Of a DNA stretch of 64,000 bases, positions 35,621-45,900 are shown in pieces. The notes under the pieces were generated by a model that was not told the DNA's origin, did not search any database, and saw only the letters and a list, made by a program, of their open reading frames with translations. Made by a program: the position numbers and the translations under genes. Source of the DNA: Salipiger sp. IMCC34102. GTDB taxonomy: Bacteria > Pseudomonadota > Alphaproteobacteria > Rhodobacterales > Rhodobacteraceae. The DNA is taken from NCBI RefSeq assembly GCF_004145405.1, contig NZ_SELQ01000002.1, positions 1 through 64,000 of the forward strand. Direction: 5' to 3'. Numbering within the stretch: position 1 is the first letter of the stretch; every line of letters starts with the position of its first letter.

Positions 35621-37636
35621 TCAGAGCAGGTCGCGGGCGGCGGCGGCCACGGCCTCGGCGGTGATGCCGAACTGCGCGAAAAGCTCTTCGGCGGGGGCGG
35701 AGGCGCCGAACCCCTCCATGCCCACGAAGGCCGATTTCTTCGCCGTGCCGCGCTCGCCCATCAGCAGCAGGTTCCAGGATTGCTGCACGCCGGCCTCCAC
35801 GCCGACGCGGACCGGGCCCGCGGGCAGGACGCGGCGGCGATAGGCCTCGTCCTGGTTCAGGAAGAGTTCCATGCAGGGCATCGAGACGACGCGCGTGCCG
35901 ATGCCCTCGGCCTGCAGCGCCTCGCGCGCCTGCAGGGCGAGGTGCACCTCGGACCCGGTGGCGATCAGGATCACCCGGCGCTTGCCTTCCGCGTCCTTCA
36001 GCACGTAGCCGCCCTGGGCTGTCAGGTTCTTCGTCTTGTGCTCCGTCCGGACCGCGGGGAGGTTCTGCCGCGACAGCGCCAGCACCGCGGGGACGCGCTT
36101 GTCGGTCAGTGCCAGTTCCCAGGCCTCCGCCGTTTCGATCGTGTCGGCGGGGCGGAACACGTGGCAGTTGGGCGTGGCGCGCAGCATGGAGAGGTGTTCG
36201 ACCGGCTGGTGGGTCGGGCCGTCCTCGCCCAGGCCGATGCTGTCGTGGGTCATCACGTAGACCGACGGCAGCGCCATCAGCGAGCTGAGGCGGATGGCCC
36301 CGCGCGCGTAATCGGTGAAGCACATGAACGTTCCGCCGTAGGGGCGTACGCCGCCGTGCAGCACCATGCCGTTCATCGCCGCGGCCATCCCGTGTTCGCG
36401 GATGCCGTAATGGATGTAGCGGCCCTTGCGGTTCTCGGGGCTGAAGACGCCCATGTCCGACGACTTGGTGTTGTTCGAGCCGGTCAGGTCCGCCGAGCCG
36501 CCCATGGTTTCGGGCATGATCGGGTTGAGCACTTCGAGCACGCTTTCGGAGGCCTTGCGGGTCGCCACGTTGGGCTGGCTTTCGACGGCCTGCTTCTTGA
36601 ACGCGCGGATCGTGGAGGACAGCGACTTGGGCACTTCGAGGTCGTAGGTGCGGTTGAACTCGCGCTGCTTGGTGTCCGACAGCTTGCCGAAACGCGCGTG
36701 CCAGTCAGCGTGAGCGGCTTTTCCGCGCTCGGCCGTGGCTTCCCACTGCTGCTTGATCTCCGCGGGAACCTCGAACGGGCCGTAGTGCCAGTCGTAGACC
36801 TCCTTGGCGTCCGTCAGCTGCTGCTGATCGGTCAGCGCGCCGTGGCCCTTGGCGGTGTCCTGGGCGGCGTGACCCAGCGCGATATGGGTCTTGCAGGCGA
36901 TCATTGACGGGCGATCGTCGGCCTTGGCTGCCGTGATCGCCGCATCGATGGCGTCGGGATCGTGGCCGTCGATGGACTGCACGTGCCAGCCGGAGGCGGC
37001 GAAACGCGCGGGCTGGTCGGTTTCGTCCGCGAGGCCCACGTGGCCGTCGATGGTGATGTCGTTGTTGTCGAAGAAGACGATGAGGTGCCCCAGCTTCTGC
37101 ATGCCGGCCAGGCCGATGGCTTCCTGACTGACCCCCTCCATCAGGCAGCCGTCACCGGCGATGACGTAGGTGTAGTGGTTGCAGACCTTGGATCCCCAGA
37201 CGGCGCGCTGGTGTTCTTCGGCGATGGCGAAACCGACGGAGTTGGCGACACCCTGGCCAAGCGGTCCGGTGGTCACCTCGATCCCGCGGCCGTGGCCGTA
37301 CTCGGGGTGGCCTGCCGTGCGGTAGCCCCATTGGCGGAAGTTCTTGAGCTGATCGAGGTCGAAGTCCTCGTAGCCCGTCAGGTGCAGCAGGCTGTAAAGC
37401 AGCATCGACCCGTGGCCGGCGGACAGCATGAAGCGGTCCCGGTCGGGCCAGTGCGGCGTGGCGGGGTCGAAGTTCAGGTGGTTGCGGAACAGCACGGTGG
37501 CCACGTCCGCCATGCCCATCGGCATGCCCGAGTGTCCCGAGTTCGCGGCGGCCACGGCATCGAGCGTCAGGGCGCGGATCGCGGCCGCCATCTTCCAATG
37601 CTGGGGATGCGCGGTCTTGAGGGTTTCGATGTCCAT
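35621..37636 (-). CDS. tkt: Transketolase
   Basis: Transketolase moves two-carbon units between sugar phosphates in the pentose phosphate pathway, using thiamine diphosphate. The protein has 671 residues. Typical parts are [20 protein letters not shown] and [16 protein letters not shown] near the N-terminus, the ThDP-binding [18 protein letters not shown]...[11 protein letters not shown], and in the second domain [19 protein letters not shown] with [18 protein letters not shown] and [20 protein letters not shown]. It is separated from gap by a three-gene plus-strand cassette. A good promoter candidate lies upstream. Confidence 0.97.
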   Translation of the reverse strand: MDIETLKTAHPQHWKMAAAIRALTLDAVAAANSGHSGMPMGMADVATVLFRNHLNFDPATPHWPDRDRFMLSAGHGSMLLYSLLHLTGYEDFDLDQLKNFRQWGYRTAGHPEYGHGRGIEVTTGPLGQGVANSVGFAIAEEHQRAVWGSKVCNHYTYVIAGDGCLMEGVSQEAIGLAGMQKLGHLIVFFDNNDITIDGHVGLADETDQPARFAASGWHVQSIDGHDPDAIDAAITAAKADDRPSMIACKTHIALGHAAQDTAKGHGALTDQQQLTDAKEVYDWHYGPFEVPAEIKQQWEATAERGKAAHADWHARFGKLSDTKQREFNRTYDLEVPKSLSSTIRAFKKQAVESQPNVATRKASESVLEVLNPIMPETMGGSADLTGSNNTKSSDMGVFSPENRKGRYIHYGIREHGMAAAMNGMVLHGGVRPYGGTFMCFTDYARGAIRLSSLMALPSVYVMTHDSIGLGEDGPTHQPVEHLSMLRATPNCHVFRPADTIETAEAWELALTDKRVPAVLALSRQNLPAVRTEHKTKNLTAQGGYVLKDAEGKRRVILIATGSEVHLALQAREALQAEGIGTRVVSMPCMELFLNQDEAYRRRVLPAGPVRVGVEAGVQQSWNLLLMGERGTAKKSAFVGMEGFGASAPAEELFAQFGITAEAVAAAARDLL

Positions 37637-37674
37637 GGGGCGGGTCCTGTCAAACGGGGTAACGGTCGAAGGGT

Positions 37675-37702
37675 TTCATAACAGGGCCGGGGGGCAGTTC
37701 AA
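37675..37702 (-). promoter_or_regulatory. Candidate tkt promoter
   Basis: On the minus strand TTGAAC (37702-37697), a 16-base spacer and TATGAA (37680-37675) lie about 40 bases upstream of the tkt start. Both hexamers match 4 of 6 consensus bases. Confidence 0.45.
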
Positions 37703-37789
37703 GGCTGCGTGTTTACCCGGCCCGTCGCCTCGGACTAGGCTGAGCGCGCAGGGGCGGGCGATTCGCCGGCCCGCGGGCAAGAGGACAGG

Positions 37790-38233
37790 ATGAGCGATCT
37801 CAAGGACCTGGAAGCCAGACTTAACGAAGCGCTGGACCGGATCGCGGCGGCGGCCCGCGGGGCGTCGCCCGACATGGACGCGCGACTGGCCGAGGAGCGG
37901 CAGGCGAAATCCGACCTCGAAGCGCGGGTCGCCGTCCTGAAGGACCGGCAGGATGGCCGGATCGCCGATCTCGAAAAACGCGACCGCGACCATGTTGCGA
38001 GCCTCGAGGCGCTGGAAAGCGCGCTCGAACGGCTTCGCGCGGCCCACGCCGATCTGAGCCAGGAGGCCGCGGCCTTGCGCGCCGCCGCCACCGAGGGGGC
38101 TGCGGATGCGGAGCTGATCAACCGCGCGCTGGTGGCCGAGGTCGAGGCCCTGCGCGCCGAACGTGCGGCGGAGGCGGCGGAAGTCGCGGCCATCCTGGGC
38201 GCGTTGAAACCCGCTTTGGAGAAGGGAGCGTGA
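37790..38233 (+). CDS. Coiled-coil protein coupled to zapA
   Basis: A 147-residue protein made almost entirely of Ala, Glu, Arg, Leu and Asp in heptad-like order (LEARLNEALDRIAAAARG, ALESALERLRAAHADLSQEA, VEALRAERAAEAAEVAAI). It should be one long coiled coil with no membrane segment. I do not recognise a named family, but its gene runs into zapA with only 2 bases between its stop and the chosen zapA ATG. Together with the coiled-coil character, this suggests a partner in Z-ring organisation. That link is inference from position. Codon use looks like that of its neighbours. Confidence 0.7.
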   Translation: MSDLKDLEARLNEALDRIAAAARGASPDMDARLAEERQAKSDLEARVAVLKDRQDGRIADLEKRDRDHVASLEALESALERLRAAHADLSQEAAALRAAATEGAADAELINRALVAEVEALRAERAAEAAEVAAILGALKPALEKGA

Positions 38234-38235
38234 GC

Positions 38236-38616
38236 ATGGCGCAAGTGACGATCACCATCGACGGGCGCACGTTCGAGGTTGCCTGCGAGGCGGGGCAGGA
38301 GGACTACCTGCACACCGCAGCCCGGTTGCTGGACAACGAGGCAAGCGAGATGTCAGGCCAGATCGGGCGGATGTCCGAAAGCCGGATGCTGCTGATGGCG
38401 GGGTTGATGCTGGCGGATCGTTTCGCGAGCCTGGCCGACCGGACGCAGACCGCCGAGGCGGAGGTGGAGCAATTGCGCGCGCAACTCGATGAAGTGCGCG
38501 CGCGGGTGCCCGAGCGTGTCGAAGTTCCTGCGATTCCGCAGGAGGTCACCGACAGCCTGTCCCGGATCGCCGCACGCGCCGAGGCGATCGCGGAGGACCT
38601 GGAACGGACCGGCTGA
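38236..38616 (+). CDS. zapA: Cell division protein ZapA
   Basis: ZapA binds FtsZ filaments and bundles them at the division site. The 126 residues have the typical two parts: a globular N-terminal domain (VTITIDGRTFEVACEAGQED, LHTAARLLDNEASEMSGQIG) and a C-terminal coiled coil (ADRTQTAEAEVEQLRAQLDE). A conserved stretch is SESRMLLMAGLMLADRF. I chose the ATG at 38236 because AGGGAG lies 7 bases upstream; a GTG two codons earlier overlaps the previous stop and is too close to that site. Confidence 0.88.
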   Translation: MAQVTITIDGRTFEVACEAGQEDYLHTAARLLDNEASEMSGQIGRMSESRMLLMAGLMLADRFASLADRTQTAEAEVEQLRAQLDEVRARVPERVEVPAIPQEVTDSLSRIAARAEAIAEDLERTG

Positions 38617-38630
38617 CCTCGGCTGCTTCC

Positions 38631-38990
38631 TCAGGCGTTGGCTTCGCGGATCTTCTCGGCGGCGGCCTTGTCGAAATCGATCTGGTTCTCGGCGAACATC
38701 GTGTCGAGTTCGCCCGAGAGGGTCATCTCGGTGACGATATCGCAACCGCCGACGAATTCGCCCTTCACGTAAAGCTGCGGAATCGTGGGCCAGTCGGAAT
38801 AGTCCTTGATCCCCTGGCGGATGTCGTCGTCGGCAAGCACGTTCACGTCCGCGTAGTCGACGCCCATGAAGTTCAGCACGCCCGCCACGCGGCTGGAAAA
38901 GCCGCACTGGGGCATCGTCTTGGTGCCTTTCATGAAGAGTACGACGTCGTTGGCGGTCACGGTCTCTTTGATCTTGTCTGAAGCGGTCAT
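38631..38990 (-). CDS. grxD: Monothiol glutaredoxin, Grx4 type
   Basis: A cytosolic CGFS-type glutaredoxin of 119 residues that binds [2Fe-2S] clusters with glutathione and passes them to target proteins. The active-site motif is KGTKTMPQCGFSSRVAG with Cys29. The glutathione-site TVP/TIP loop is DWPTIPQLYVKGEFVGGCDI. It starts at the ATG at 38990; the longer frame upstream lacks a ribosome site. It is downstream of bolA on the same strand. BolA and CGFS glutaredoxins form cluster-bridged heterodimers involved in iron sensing and Fe-S trafficking. Confidence 0.95.
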   Translation of the reverse strand: MTASDKIKETVTANDVVLFMKGTKTMPQCGFSSRVAGVLNFMGVDYADVNVLADDDIRQGIKDYSDWPTIPQLYVKGEFVGGCDIVTEMTLSGELDTMFAENQIDFDKAAAEKIREANA

Positions 38991-39049
38991 CGTGTTGGTC
39001 CTTGTCCGGAGGGGCAGATCCTTTCGCAGCGAAAGGGCCTGGCGGTGTA

Positions 39050-39286
39050 TCAATCAGGGGCGCGGGTGGTCAGGGCCAGCGCGTGAAGCTCGCCCTGCGA
39101 TCCGTCCATCTTGCCTTTCAGGGCTGCATAGACCGCGCGCTGTTGCTGGACCCGGTTCTTGCCGGCGAAGCTGGCGTCCACCACTTCGGCAGCGAAATGC
39201 GCGCCGTCGTCGCCCTGCACGGTGATCTGTGCGTCGGGGAAATCCTCGCGGATCAGGCGTTCGATCTCTTGGGCGGTAATGGGCAT
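39050..39286 (-). CDS. BolA family protein
   Basis: A 78-residue BolA/IbaG-type protein: MPITAQEIERLIREDFPDAQ, ITVQGDDGAHFAAEVVDASF and RVQQQRAVYAALKGKMDGSQ with GELHALALTT. The fold is class II KH-like. HFAAEVVDASFAGKNRVQQQ contains the conserved His and the helix-turn-helix-like part. It is the partner of the CGFS glutaredoxin encoded 59 bases downstream. purL lies upstream on the same strand, an arrangement shared by many alphaproteobacteria. Confidence 0.93.
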   Translation of the reverse strand: MPITAQEIERLIREDFPDAQITVQGDDGAHFAAEVVDASFAGKNRVQQQRAVYAALKGKMDGSQGELHALALTTRAPD

Positions 39287-39358
39287 GGGCGGTCCTTTGT
39301 CGTGTGAGGTGAACCTAGGAAGCGCGCCCCCCGGGGGCAAGGGGCGAACCGGGTCGGG

Positions 39359-41518
39359 TCAGCTCACGGCGTGGGCGAAGGCGGTCCGGTAGATCTCCAG
39401 CAGATCGGCCAGAGGTGCGCTTTGCCCGTCGAAGCTGAAGTCCGTTCCCTGTGCCATCCCGACCCGCGAGATCACCAGATCCGCACTCGCGGCGGCGATG
39501 AAGAGCGCCTCTGCCCCGTCGAAGGTGGTGGCGATCAGGTAGCGGCCCTGATCCTCGGCGAAGAGTGCCGCGGTCTCGGCGGTTTCGAGCGCGACCCCGG
39601 TGCCGGAGGCGGCCGCCAACTCGAAGGCGGCGAGTGCGAGGCCCCCGTCGGAGAGGTCGGTGCAGGCGGCGATCCAGGCGCGGTTGGCCCGGATGAAGTC
39701 CCCGTGCGCGGCCTCCGCCTGAAGGTCGACAGGCGGGGCGTCGCCTTCCACCCGGCCTAGGTGTTCGGCCAGCAGGGCGGTCTGGCCCATGTGGCCCCGG
39801 GTTTCACCCAGTTGCAAAAGCACGTGTCCGGGTTGCAGCGTGCCGGTGATCGCCTCCGCGTGGTCGGCGATGATCCCGACCGCGCCGATGGTGGGCGTGG
39901 GCAGGATGCCGGTGCCGTCGGTTTCGTTGTAAAGCGACACGTTGCCCGAGACGATGGGCATGTCGAGCGCGTCGACGGCGGCGCCGATCCCCCGGATCGC
40001 CCCCACGAACTGGCCCATGATGCGCGGCTTCTCGGGGTTGCCGAAGTTCATGTTGTCGGTGGTTGCCAGCGGCGTGGCGCCGACGGCGGTCAGGTTGCGG
40101 TAAGCCTCGGCCACGGCTTGCTTGCCGCCTTGGACCGGGTTGGCTGCGACGTAGCGCGGCGTCACGTCCGAGGTGAAGGCCAGCGCCTTGGTCGTGCCGT
40201 GGACGCGCACGATGCCGGCGCCGGCGCCGGGCGTGCGCAGGGTGTCGGCCATGACCTGGCTGTCGTATTGCTCGTAGACCCAGGCCTTGCTGGCATGGTT
40301 GGGGCTGCCGATCAGGCTGCGCAGCCCCTCCATGGGATCGACCTGCGGCACCTCGCCCATGGGGGCGGGGGGCGGCGTCTCTTCCCAGGGGCGGTCGTAT
40401 TCGGGGGCCGTGGAGGACAGTTTCGAGAGCGGCAGGTCGGCCATGACCTCGCCGTTGTGGACGATCAGGAAGCGGTCTTCGGCGATGGTCTCCCCGACGA
40501 TGGCGAAGTCGAGGTCCCACTTGACGAAGACCGCACGGGCCGCGTCCTCCAGCGCGGGGTCGAGCACCATGAGCATCCGTTCCTGGGATTCGGACAGCAT
40601 CATCTCGTAGGCGGTCATGTTCTCTTCGCGCTGTGGCACCTTCTCGAGGTCGAGCCGCACGCCGAGGCCGCCCTTGTCGCCCATCTCGACGGCGGAACAG
40701 GTCAGGCCAGCGGCCCCCATGTCCTGGATCGAGACGACCGCGCCCGTGGCCATGAGTTCGAGGCAGGCTTCCATCAAACGCTTTTCGGTGAACGGGTCGC
40801 CGACCTGCACGGTGGGGCGCTTGTCCTCGATCGTGTCGTCGAACTCGGCCGAGGCCATGGTGGCCCCGCCGACGCCGTCGCGGCCCGTCTTGGCGCCGAG
40901 GTAGACCACGGGGCGTCCCACGCCGGAGGCTGCGGAGTAGAAGATCTTGTCCGCATCCGCGAGGCCAGCCGCGAAGGCGTTCACCAGGCAGTTGCCGTTG
41001 TAGGACGGATCGAAGCGGACCTCGCCGCCGACCGTGGGCACGCCGAAGCAATTGCCGTAGCCGCCGATGCCGGCCACGACGCCGCTGACGAGGCTGCGGG
41101 TCTTTGGGTGGTCCGGCATCCCGAAGGACAGCGAGTTCATCGCGGCGATGGGACGCGCGCCCATGGTGAAGACATCGCGCAGGATGCCGCCCATGCCGGT
41201 GGCCGCGCCCTGGAAGGGCTCGATGTAGCTGGGGTGGTTGTGGCTTTCCATCTTGAAGACGACGGCTTGGCCGTCACCGATGTCGACGACGCCCGCGTTC
41301 TCTCCGGGGCCGCAGATGACCTGGGGGCCGGTGGTGGGCAGGGTGCGCAGCCATTTCTTCGAGGACTTGTAGGAGCAATGCTCGTTCCACATTGCCGAAA
41401 AAATGCCCATTTCGGTGAAAGTCGGGTCCCGGCCGAGGATCGAGAGAACCTCCTGCCATTCGTCGGGCGAGAACCCGTGTGCGGCGATGACGTCTTGGGT
41501 GATGGCTGGATCCGGCAT
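39359..41518 (-). CDS. purL: Phosphoribosylformylglycinamidine synthase subunit PurL
   Basis: The large subunit of the multi-subunit FGAM synthase of purine synthesis; it uses ATP and ammonia delivered by PurQ. At 719 residues it is the short (PurL-S/L) type. Conserved parts are [80 protein letters not shown] with [15 protein letters not shown], and [14 protein letters not shown] in the later part. purQ and purS are not in this window. It heads the purL-bolA-grxD strand. Confidence 0.96.
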   Translation of the reverse strand: MPDPAITQDVIAAHGFSPDEWQEVLSILGRDPTFTEMGIFSAMWNEHCSYKSSKKWLRTLPTTGPQVICGPGENAGVVDIGDGQAVVFKMESHNHPSYIEPFQGAATGMGGILRDVFTMGARPIAAMNSLSFGMPDHPKTRSLVSGVVAGIGGYGNCFGVPTVGGEVRFDPSYNGNCLVNAFAAGLADADKIFYSAASGVGRPVVYLGAKTGRDGVGGATMASAEFDDTIEDKRPTVQVGDPFTEKRLMEACLELMATGAVVSIQDMGAAGLTCSAVEMGDKGGLGVRLDLEKVPQREENMTAYEMMLSESQERMLMVLDPALEDAARAVFVKWDLDFAIVGETIAEDRFLIVHNGEVMADLPLSKLSSTAPEYDRPWEETPPPAPMGEVPQVDPMEGLRSLIGSPNHASKAWVYEQYDSQVMADTLRTPGAGAGIVRVHGTTKALAFTSDVTPRYVAANPVQGGKQAVAEAYRNLTAVGATPLATTDNMNFGNPEKPRIMGQFVGAIRGIGAAVDALDMPIVSGNVSLYNETDGTGILPTPTIGAVGIIADHAEAITGTLQPGHVLLQLGETRGHMGQTALLAEHLGRVEGDAPPVDLQAEAAHGDFIRANRAWIAACTDLSDGGLALAAFELAAASGTGVALETAETAALFAEDQGRYLIATTFDGAEALFIAAASADLVISRVGMAQGTDFSFDGQSAPLADLLEIYRTAFAHAVS

Positions 41519-41679
41519 GGACTTCCCCTTCGGGCGGTTTACGGGCTTTTAGGTCACGCACAGCCGAAGGGAAAGGGAGTGTCACGGGATTGCGGCGCGC
41601 GCGCCGTCCCTGTCATCTTTTCGTCGCACAGGTTTTCGTAAGGTGGGGTGATGGCCCTGCGATGGTCACACGGTTGGGC

Positions 41680-41707
41680 AAAAAAATGCCGGGCACAAAG
41701 GCCCGGC
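41680..41707 (-). terminator. Strong intrinsic terminator facing left of the LysR gene
   Basis: GCCGGGC (41688-41694) and GCCCGGC (41701-41707) form a perfect 7-bp stem with a 6-base loop. On the minus strand the stem is followed by A and then seven T. It lies 153 bases after the LysR stop, so something longer than a simple 3' end may be transcribed up to it. Confidence 0.85.
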
Positions 41708-41770
41708 GCAGTCCAACAGGGAGGTAGAAGCGTGTCGCTATGACGTTGCTTCTGAAACCGGAGTTAGTGG
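41680..41770 (-). ncRNA. Candidate small RNA ending at a strong terminator
   Basis: In the 341-base gap between purL and the LysR gene no protein gene is visible. On the minus strand a possible promoter (TTGAAG at 41806-41801, 18-base spacer, CTTAAT at 41782-41777) would start a transcript of about 90 bases ending at the terminator. Within it, a 6-bp stem AGAAGC/GCTTCT (41726-41753) encloses a 16-base loop, and CCTCCC (41724-41719), complementary to Shine-Dalgarno sequences, lies next to it. It could equally be a processed 3' end of the LysR mRNA. The remaining part of the gap near purL shows nothing recognisable. Confidence 0.35.
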
Positions 41771-41859
41771 CCAAAGATTAAGCAAACAAGAAAAATATCG
41801 CTTCAATTTCGCAATTCCGCCATGCGTTGTGCGCATATCACAACCGTCAAGGGCCGTTT

Positions 41860-42768
41860 TCACCCGTCGAGGTTCATGTCGGCGAGCGTCTTTCGATGGG
41901 CGATGATCTCGTCCTGGACGAAATCGCGGAACGCGGTGATGCGTTTGGACTGCCGCAGTTCCTCGGGGTAGGCGAGGAAGACGGGGACCTCACCGCTTTC
42001 GATTTCCGGAAGGCAGCGGACGAGATGCGGGAAATCCTGCACGACGTAATCGGGCAGAACCCCGACACCGAGGTCGTTGATCACCGCCTGGAGCACGCCG
42101 AAGTAATTGTTGACCGTGAAGATCGACCCGACCTCGTGGCTGAGCAGATGGTGGATCAACGTGGCCCCCGCGCTGACCTGCGTCGAGGAGAGTTGCTGGC
42201 AGATCAGGCGGTGATCGGAGATATCGTGAACCTCTTCGAGGGGGCGCCGGCTGTCGAGATATTCGCGCGTCGCGTAAAGGCGCATCCGCACGCTCATCAG
42301 CCGCTTGCGGATCAGGTCGGCCTGCGAAGGTTCCTTCATGCGAATGGCGACGTCGGCCTCGCGCATGGGAAGGTCGAGGACGCGTTCCTCGAGCATCAGG
42401 TCGATCTTGATGTCGGGGTAGAGCTCGTAGAGCTTGGGCAGTCGCGGCGCCAGCCAGAGCGTGCCGAAACCCGTGGTCGTGGTCACGCGCAACTCGCCGA
42501 AGACCTCCTCCTCTGAATCGCGGATCCGGGCGCTCGCGGCTTCCAGCCTGCGGTTCATGGATTTGGTCGCGTCAAAGAGCAATTCGCCCTGTTCGGTGAG
42601 GATCAACCCGCGGGCGTGGCGGTGGAAGAGATTCGTGTTCAGTGTCTCTTCGAGCGCGCGAATCTGGCGGCTGACGGCGGATTGCGACAGGTGCAGCACG
42701 TCGCCCGCATGGGTCAGCGACCCTGCGTCCGCGACGGCGTGAAATATTCTAAGCTTGTCCCAGTCCAT
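41860..42768 (-). CDS. LysR-family transcriptional regulator
   Basis: A 302-residue regulator. The winged HTH occupies residues 1-62 (MDWDKLRIFHAVADAGSLTH, AGDVLHLSQSAVSRQIRALE, then LFHRHARGLILTEQG), followed by a linker helix and the periplasmic-binding-like effector domain (about 90-290). The effector and target genes are unknown. It diverges from the fused indolepyruvate oxidoreductase gene, with 155 bases between them, so regulation of that gene is an attractive but unproven idea. I recall similar LysR genes beside trxB in relatives; trxB is not present here. Confidence 0.9.
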   Translation of the reverse strand: MDWDKLRIFHAVADAGSLTHAGDVLHLSQSAVSRQIRALEETLNTNLFHRHARGLILTEQGELLFDATKSMNRRLEAASARIRDSEEEVFGELRVTTTTGFGTLWLAPRLPKLYELYPDIKIDLMLEERVLDLPMREADVAIRMKEPSQADLIRKRLMSVRMRLYATREYLDSRRPLEEVHDISDHRLICQQLSSTQVSAGATLIHHLLSHEVGSIFTVNNYFGVLQAVINDLGVGVLPDYVVQDFPHLVRCLPEIESGEVPVFLAYPEELRQSKRITAFRDFVQDEIIAHRKTLADMNLDG

Positions 42769-42926
42769 CGCGTTCGTTCCTTGTCGAAAGTCCGACCCAA
42801 TCGCCCGGGGAATTACGCACGAAACGTGAGCAATTCAATCTGTCGCGACCGACCGCTCATCTCGCCTTTGTGCTTTGTGGGTCACACGAACTGACCTAGA
42901 GTTAATCGGGAACATGGAGGTCGATG

Positions 42927-45900
42927 ATGTCGCGTCAAGATATTTCCCTGCAGGACCGCTTCGATCTGGACAAACGACACGTCCTGCTGAACGGCACGCA
43001 GGCACTCGTACGGTTGATGCTGATGCAACGGGCACGCGACGAACGCGCGGGGCTGAATACAGCCGGTTACGTGACCGGCTATCGCGGCTCGCCATTGGGG
43101 GCCGTCGACCAGCAGATGGCGCGCGCGGGAAAGCATCTGGCCGACGCGCAGGTGACGTTCCAGCCCGGTCTGAACGAGGATCTGGCCGCCACCGCCCTCT
43201 GGGGCAGCCAGCAGGCCGAGTTGCGCGGGGAAGGGCGGTACGACGGCGTCTTCGGGCTTTGGTACGGCAAGGGGCCGGGGGTGGACCGCTCCGGTGACGT
43301 CATGCGCCACGCGAACATGGCCGGAACCTCGGCCCATGGCGGGGTCATCATGGCGATGGGCGACGATCACACGGGCGAATCCTCGACGACCTTGCACCAG
43401 TCGGACTTCGCGATGGTGGACGCCTACATGCCCGTGGTCAGCCCCGCGGGCGTGCAGGAAGTGCTGGACTACGGCCTCTACGCCTGGGCGCTGAGCCGCT
43501 ACGCGGGCGTCTGGGTCGGGCTGAAGACGATGAAGGACACGATCGAGGTCACCTCGGTCGTGGATGGCGATCCGCACCGGCTGGACTTCGTGACACCGGA
43601 TCTGCCGCTGCCCGAAGAGGGGCTCAACATCCGCCTGGTGGACACGCCCGTGGCGCAGGAAGCGCGGATGATCGACCACAAGCGGTTCGCGGCCGAAGCC
43701 TTCAGCCGCGCCAACCGCATGGACCGGCGCAAGTGGGGCCGTGCAGGCGCGCGGATCGGTCTGGTGGCGGCGGGGAAGAACTACCTCGATCTGGTGCATG
43801 CGCTGTCGCTCCTGGGCATCGACGAGGACAAGGTGCAGGCGCTGGGGCTCACGACCTACAAAGTGGGCCAGGTCTGGCCGCTCGACATGGCGTCGTTCCA
43901 CGAGTTCGCCCAGGATCTCGACCTGGTCATCGTGGTCGAGGAGAAGCGCAAGCTGATCGAGGTCCAGGTGAAGGAGGCGCTGTTCGACGATACCGCGACC
44001 CGCGTCTACGGCTGGCACAAGGGGGACGAGCATTCGCAGGGCCGGCGGGAGGAGATCTTTCCGACCCGCTACGCGCTTGACCCGCTGGGAATCGCCGAAC
44101 GCCTGGGTGTGATCTTCATCGAGGAAGGCTGCGCCGACGACGGCGTGCACGCAGGGCTTAAGGCTCTGTCCGAAGCGCGGCGGGCCGACAACCTGCCGGA
44201 GCTGGCGGCGCGGTTGCCCTATTTCTGCGCGGGCTGCCCGCACAACACGTCGACCAAGGTGCCCGATGGCAGCCGCGCCTATGCCGGGATCGGATGTCAT
44301 TACATGGTGCAATGGATGGACCGTGACACCGTGGGCTTCACCCAGATGGGGGGCGAAGGGGCGAACTGGGTGGGCGAGGCGCCCTTCAGCACGCGCGATC
44401 ACGTGTTCCAGAACCTGGGCGATGGAACCTACAACCATTCCGGCGTGCAGGCGATCCGTTTTGCGCTGATGGCGGGGACCAACGTCACCTACAAGATCCT
44501 CTACAACGATGCGGTGGCGATGACCGGCGGTCAGACCAACGACGGCGACCTGCAGGCCGACCAGATCGTGCGCGAACTTCTGGCGATGGGGGTCCGGGAC
44601 GTCCGCGTGGTCTATGACGAGAAGGAGGACGTCGATGCTACGCGCTTCCCCACCGGCGTGCCCTTGTCGGAGCGGGCCGAGCTGCCGCGCGTGCAGGACG
44701 AATTGTCGAAGGTGAAGGGCGTGAGCGCGCTGGTCTACATCCAGACCTGCGCCGCAGAGAAGCGCCGCCGCCGCAAGCGCGGCCAGTTTCCCGATCCCGA
44801 CCGCCGGGTCTTCATCAACACGGACGTCTGCGAGGGCTGCGGCGATTGCGGCGTGCAGTCCAACTGCGTGGCCGTCGTCCCGGTGGAGACCGAGCTGGGC
44901 CGCAAGCGGGCCATCGACCAGTCCGCCTGCAACAAGGATTTTTCCTGCCTCAAGGGGTTCTGTCCCAGCTTCGTGACGGTCGAAGGTGCCACGCTTAAGA
45001 AGACCGCGACCGCCAGCGTGGAGGTCGGCGATCTGCCGATGCCGGATTTGCCCGCGATCCGCGGCACCCACAACGTCGTCATCACCGGCGTGGGTGGCAC
45101 CGGGGTCGTGACCATCGGCGCGGTGCTCGCGATGGCGGCGCACCTCGACGGCAAGGGCGCCGGTATGATGGAGATGGCCGGCCTCGCCCAGAAGGGCGGT
45201 GCGGTGCATATCCACTGCCGCCTGGCCGAACGGCCGGAGGATATCAGCGCGATCCGCGTCGCTACCGGCGAGTGCGACGCGCTGATCGGCGGCGATCTGG
45301 TGGTCAGCGCCGGTGCCAAGACGCTTGGGCTGATGAAGACCGGGCGCACCAAGGGCGTCGTCAATGCCCACGAGATCGTCACCGGCGATTTCACCCGCAA
45401 CACCGAATTCCGCCTGCCGGTCGAAGACCTCAAGCTGAGCCTCGAGCGGCGGCTGAAGGACGGCCTCGCGCTCATGGACGCGACGGATCTGGCCAAGGCG
45501 ACCATGGGCGACAGCCTCTATTCCAATATGATGGTCTTCGGGGCGGTCTGGCAGATGGGGGGCATTCCGGTGGCGCTGGACGCGATCCGGCAGGCGATCG
45601 AACTCAACGGCACCGCGGTGGAGCGCAACCTGCGGGCCTTCGACCTTGGCCGGTGGGCGGTTCTCCATCCCGAGGAAGCGGCGCGGGTGGCCGCCCCGCG
45701 CGTGGTCTCCTTGCCGAAGTCCCTGAACGAGCGCATCGCGTTTCGGGAAAGACACCTCGTCGACTACCAGAACGACCGACTGGCCCGTCGCTACCGCGCC
45801 CTCGTCGATCGGTTCACCGATGCGGACATGCGCGAAGCGGTGGCGCTGGGCTACCACAAACTCTTGGCCTACAAGGACGAATACGAGGTTGCGCGCCTTT

